DNA from: Acetobacter sp. UBA5411
Lineage (GTDB): Bacteria > Pseudomonadota > Alphaproteobacteria > Acetobacterales > Acetobacteraceae
DNA length: 64,000 nt
Direction: 5' to 3'
Assembly: GCF_002409645.1 (NCBI RefSeq)
Contig: NZ_DHNR01000009.1
Coordinates: 1-64,000, forward strand
Notes under the pieces: model-generated
Seen by the model: only the letters and a program-made list of their open reading frames with translations
The model's database searches: none
Told to the model about the DNA's origin: nothing
Position numbers and translations under genes: made by a program
Part shown: piece by piece, positions 63,370-64,000 of the stretch
How the letters are laid out: each line of letters starts with the position of its first letter
Position numbering within the stretch: position 1 is the first letter of the stretch

Positions 63370-64000
63370 GACGCGGTATCCTCCAGAGCAGACTGTTTCT
63401 GTTGTGGGCCCTGTTGGCTGGGCCCATTAATGCCATTGGCGTTCAGGAAGCCCTTGATGGCGCGGGTTGCCTGACGCAGACGCTGGGTATTTTCCACCAG
63501 ACCGATACGCACGAACCCTTCGCCATGCTCACCGAAGCCGAGACCCGGCGCGACGGCCACGCCAGCTTCCTGCAGGAGCAGCTTGGAGAACGCGACGCTT
63601 CCCATATCCCGGAATTTCTCAGGGATCGGCGCCCATGCAAACATCGAGCCTTCCGGCTTGGGAACATCCCAACCGGCGGCGTGCAGGCCACGCAGCAGCA
63701 CGTCGCGACGATCCTTGTAGAGCTGGCGAATTTCCGCCACGCAATCCTGTGGACCGCTGAGTGCTGCGACCGCCGCAACCTGAATCGGTGTGAACGCACC
63801 GTAATCGAGATAGGACTTGATCCGTGCCAGCGCTTCGATCAGGCGCGGATTGCCTGCGGCAAAACCCATACGCCAGCCCGCCATCGAATAGGTCTTCGAC
63901 AGTGAAGTGAATTCGACGGCGATATCTTTCGCGCCTTCGACCGCCAGAATGGAGGGCGGCACGAGGTCACCGAAATAGATCTCGGCGTAGGCCAGATCGG
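63366..64000 (-). CDS. Aminotransferase class I/II, AlaC/LL-DAP aminotransferase-like (5' end beyond window)
   Basis: The last about 211 residues of a PLP-dependent aminotransferase; its start lies beyond base 64000. The PLP lysine is in SLSKTYSMAGWRMGF and the substrate-carboxylate arginine is in GFVRIGLVEN. Residues such as DLAYAEIYFGD place it in the AlaC/YfdZ group. It overlaps hom by four bases. AlaC uses glutamate and pyruvate; in this neighbourhood some annotate it as a DapL-like or valine/alanine aminotransferase, so the substrate is not fixed. The C-terminal tail is long and Gln-rich. Confidence 0.88.
   Translation of the reverse strand, partial: DLAYAEIYFGDLVPPSILAVEGAKDIAVEFTSLSKTYSMAGWRMGFAAGNPRLIEALARIKSYLDYGAFTPIQVAAVAALSGPQDCVAEIRQLYKDRRDVLLRGLHAAGWDVPKPEGSMFAWAPIPEKFRDMGSVAFSKLLLQEAGVAVAPGLGFGEHGEGFVRIGLVENTQRLRQATRAIKGFLNANGINGPSQQGPQQKQSALEDTAS

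Overview
The window reads as a chromosomal segment of an acetic acid bacterium or close relative (Acetobacteraceae, Alphaproteobacteria). The support is the alphaproteobacterial neighbourhood lysA plus a TIGR02302 membrane protein, a separate F0 cluster with both b' and b subunits, the aminotransferase-hom pair, a YaaH-type acetate permease, an OprB porin, and Hint-domain and repeat-bearing glycosyltransferase proteins of a kind common in that family. No rRNA, tRNA, CRISPR array or intact transposase was seen.

Layout. 1-975: the 3' part of rpsA with a strong terminator. 1170-8596: three large same-strand genes for sugar transfer (a CgeB/GT4 protein with a duplicated C-terminal module, a repeat-GT2-GT4 protein, and a second CgeB-like gene broken by a one-base frameshift). 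8714-12837: lysA overlapping a DUF4175/TIGR02302 membrane protein. 13165-17118: a lone 1317-residue SF1 helicase fused to a C-terminal phospholipase-D nuclease domain, resembling the single-gene anti-phage system Mokosh type II, between two non-coding strips that share a TGTCC(A/G)CTTT repeat. 17450-25550: an accessory stretch with a phosphoesterase, an SDR/TetR pair, a decayed oleate hydratase, a frameshifted nucleotidyltransferase, an AraC/MFS pair and a sugar transporter of the FucP/GluP type.

25801-45124 is mostly housekeeping and transport: galE, cdd, a secreted trypsin-like protease, the acetate permease, gloA, an ABC exporter, a GT4 enzyme, a candidate structured RNA before a small membrane protein, a YjbQ protein, OprB, a bile-acid-family symporter, a Tat-signal cupin/NAD(P)-binding pair, a ClC antiporter, two overlapping cation diffusion facilitators, cmk and secDF.

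45564-50903 holds a glycosyltransferase beside a 1104-residue repeat/Hint protein. Both carry a short GW...FREDL module, and related units occur in the glycosyltransferase at 1170. Together these suggest a surface glycoprotein and envelope-decoration theme. 51199-53704 is the F0 ATP synthase operon (atpI, B, E, F', F), running by overlap into a GT2 and a GT39 enzyme. 56465-58200 is a very A+T-rich patch with a secreted beta-helix-like protein of unknown role. The window closes with recJ, glpX, hom and a truncated aminotransferase, all on the minus strand.

The best candidates for something undescribed are the helicase-PLD gene, the shared module linking glycosyltransferases to the Hint protein, and the leader RNA at 32506-32581. 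All functional statements come from reading motifs by eye; no database search was run.
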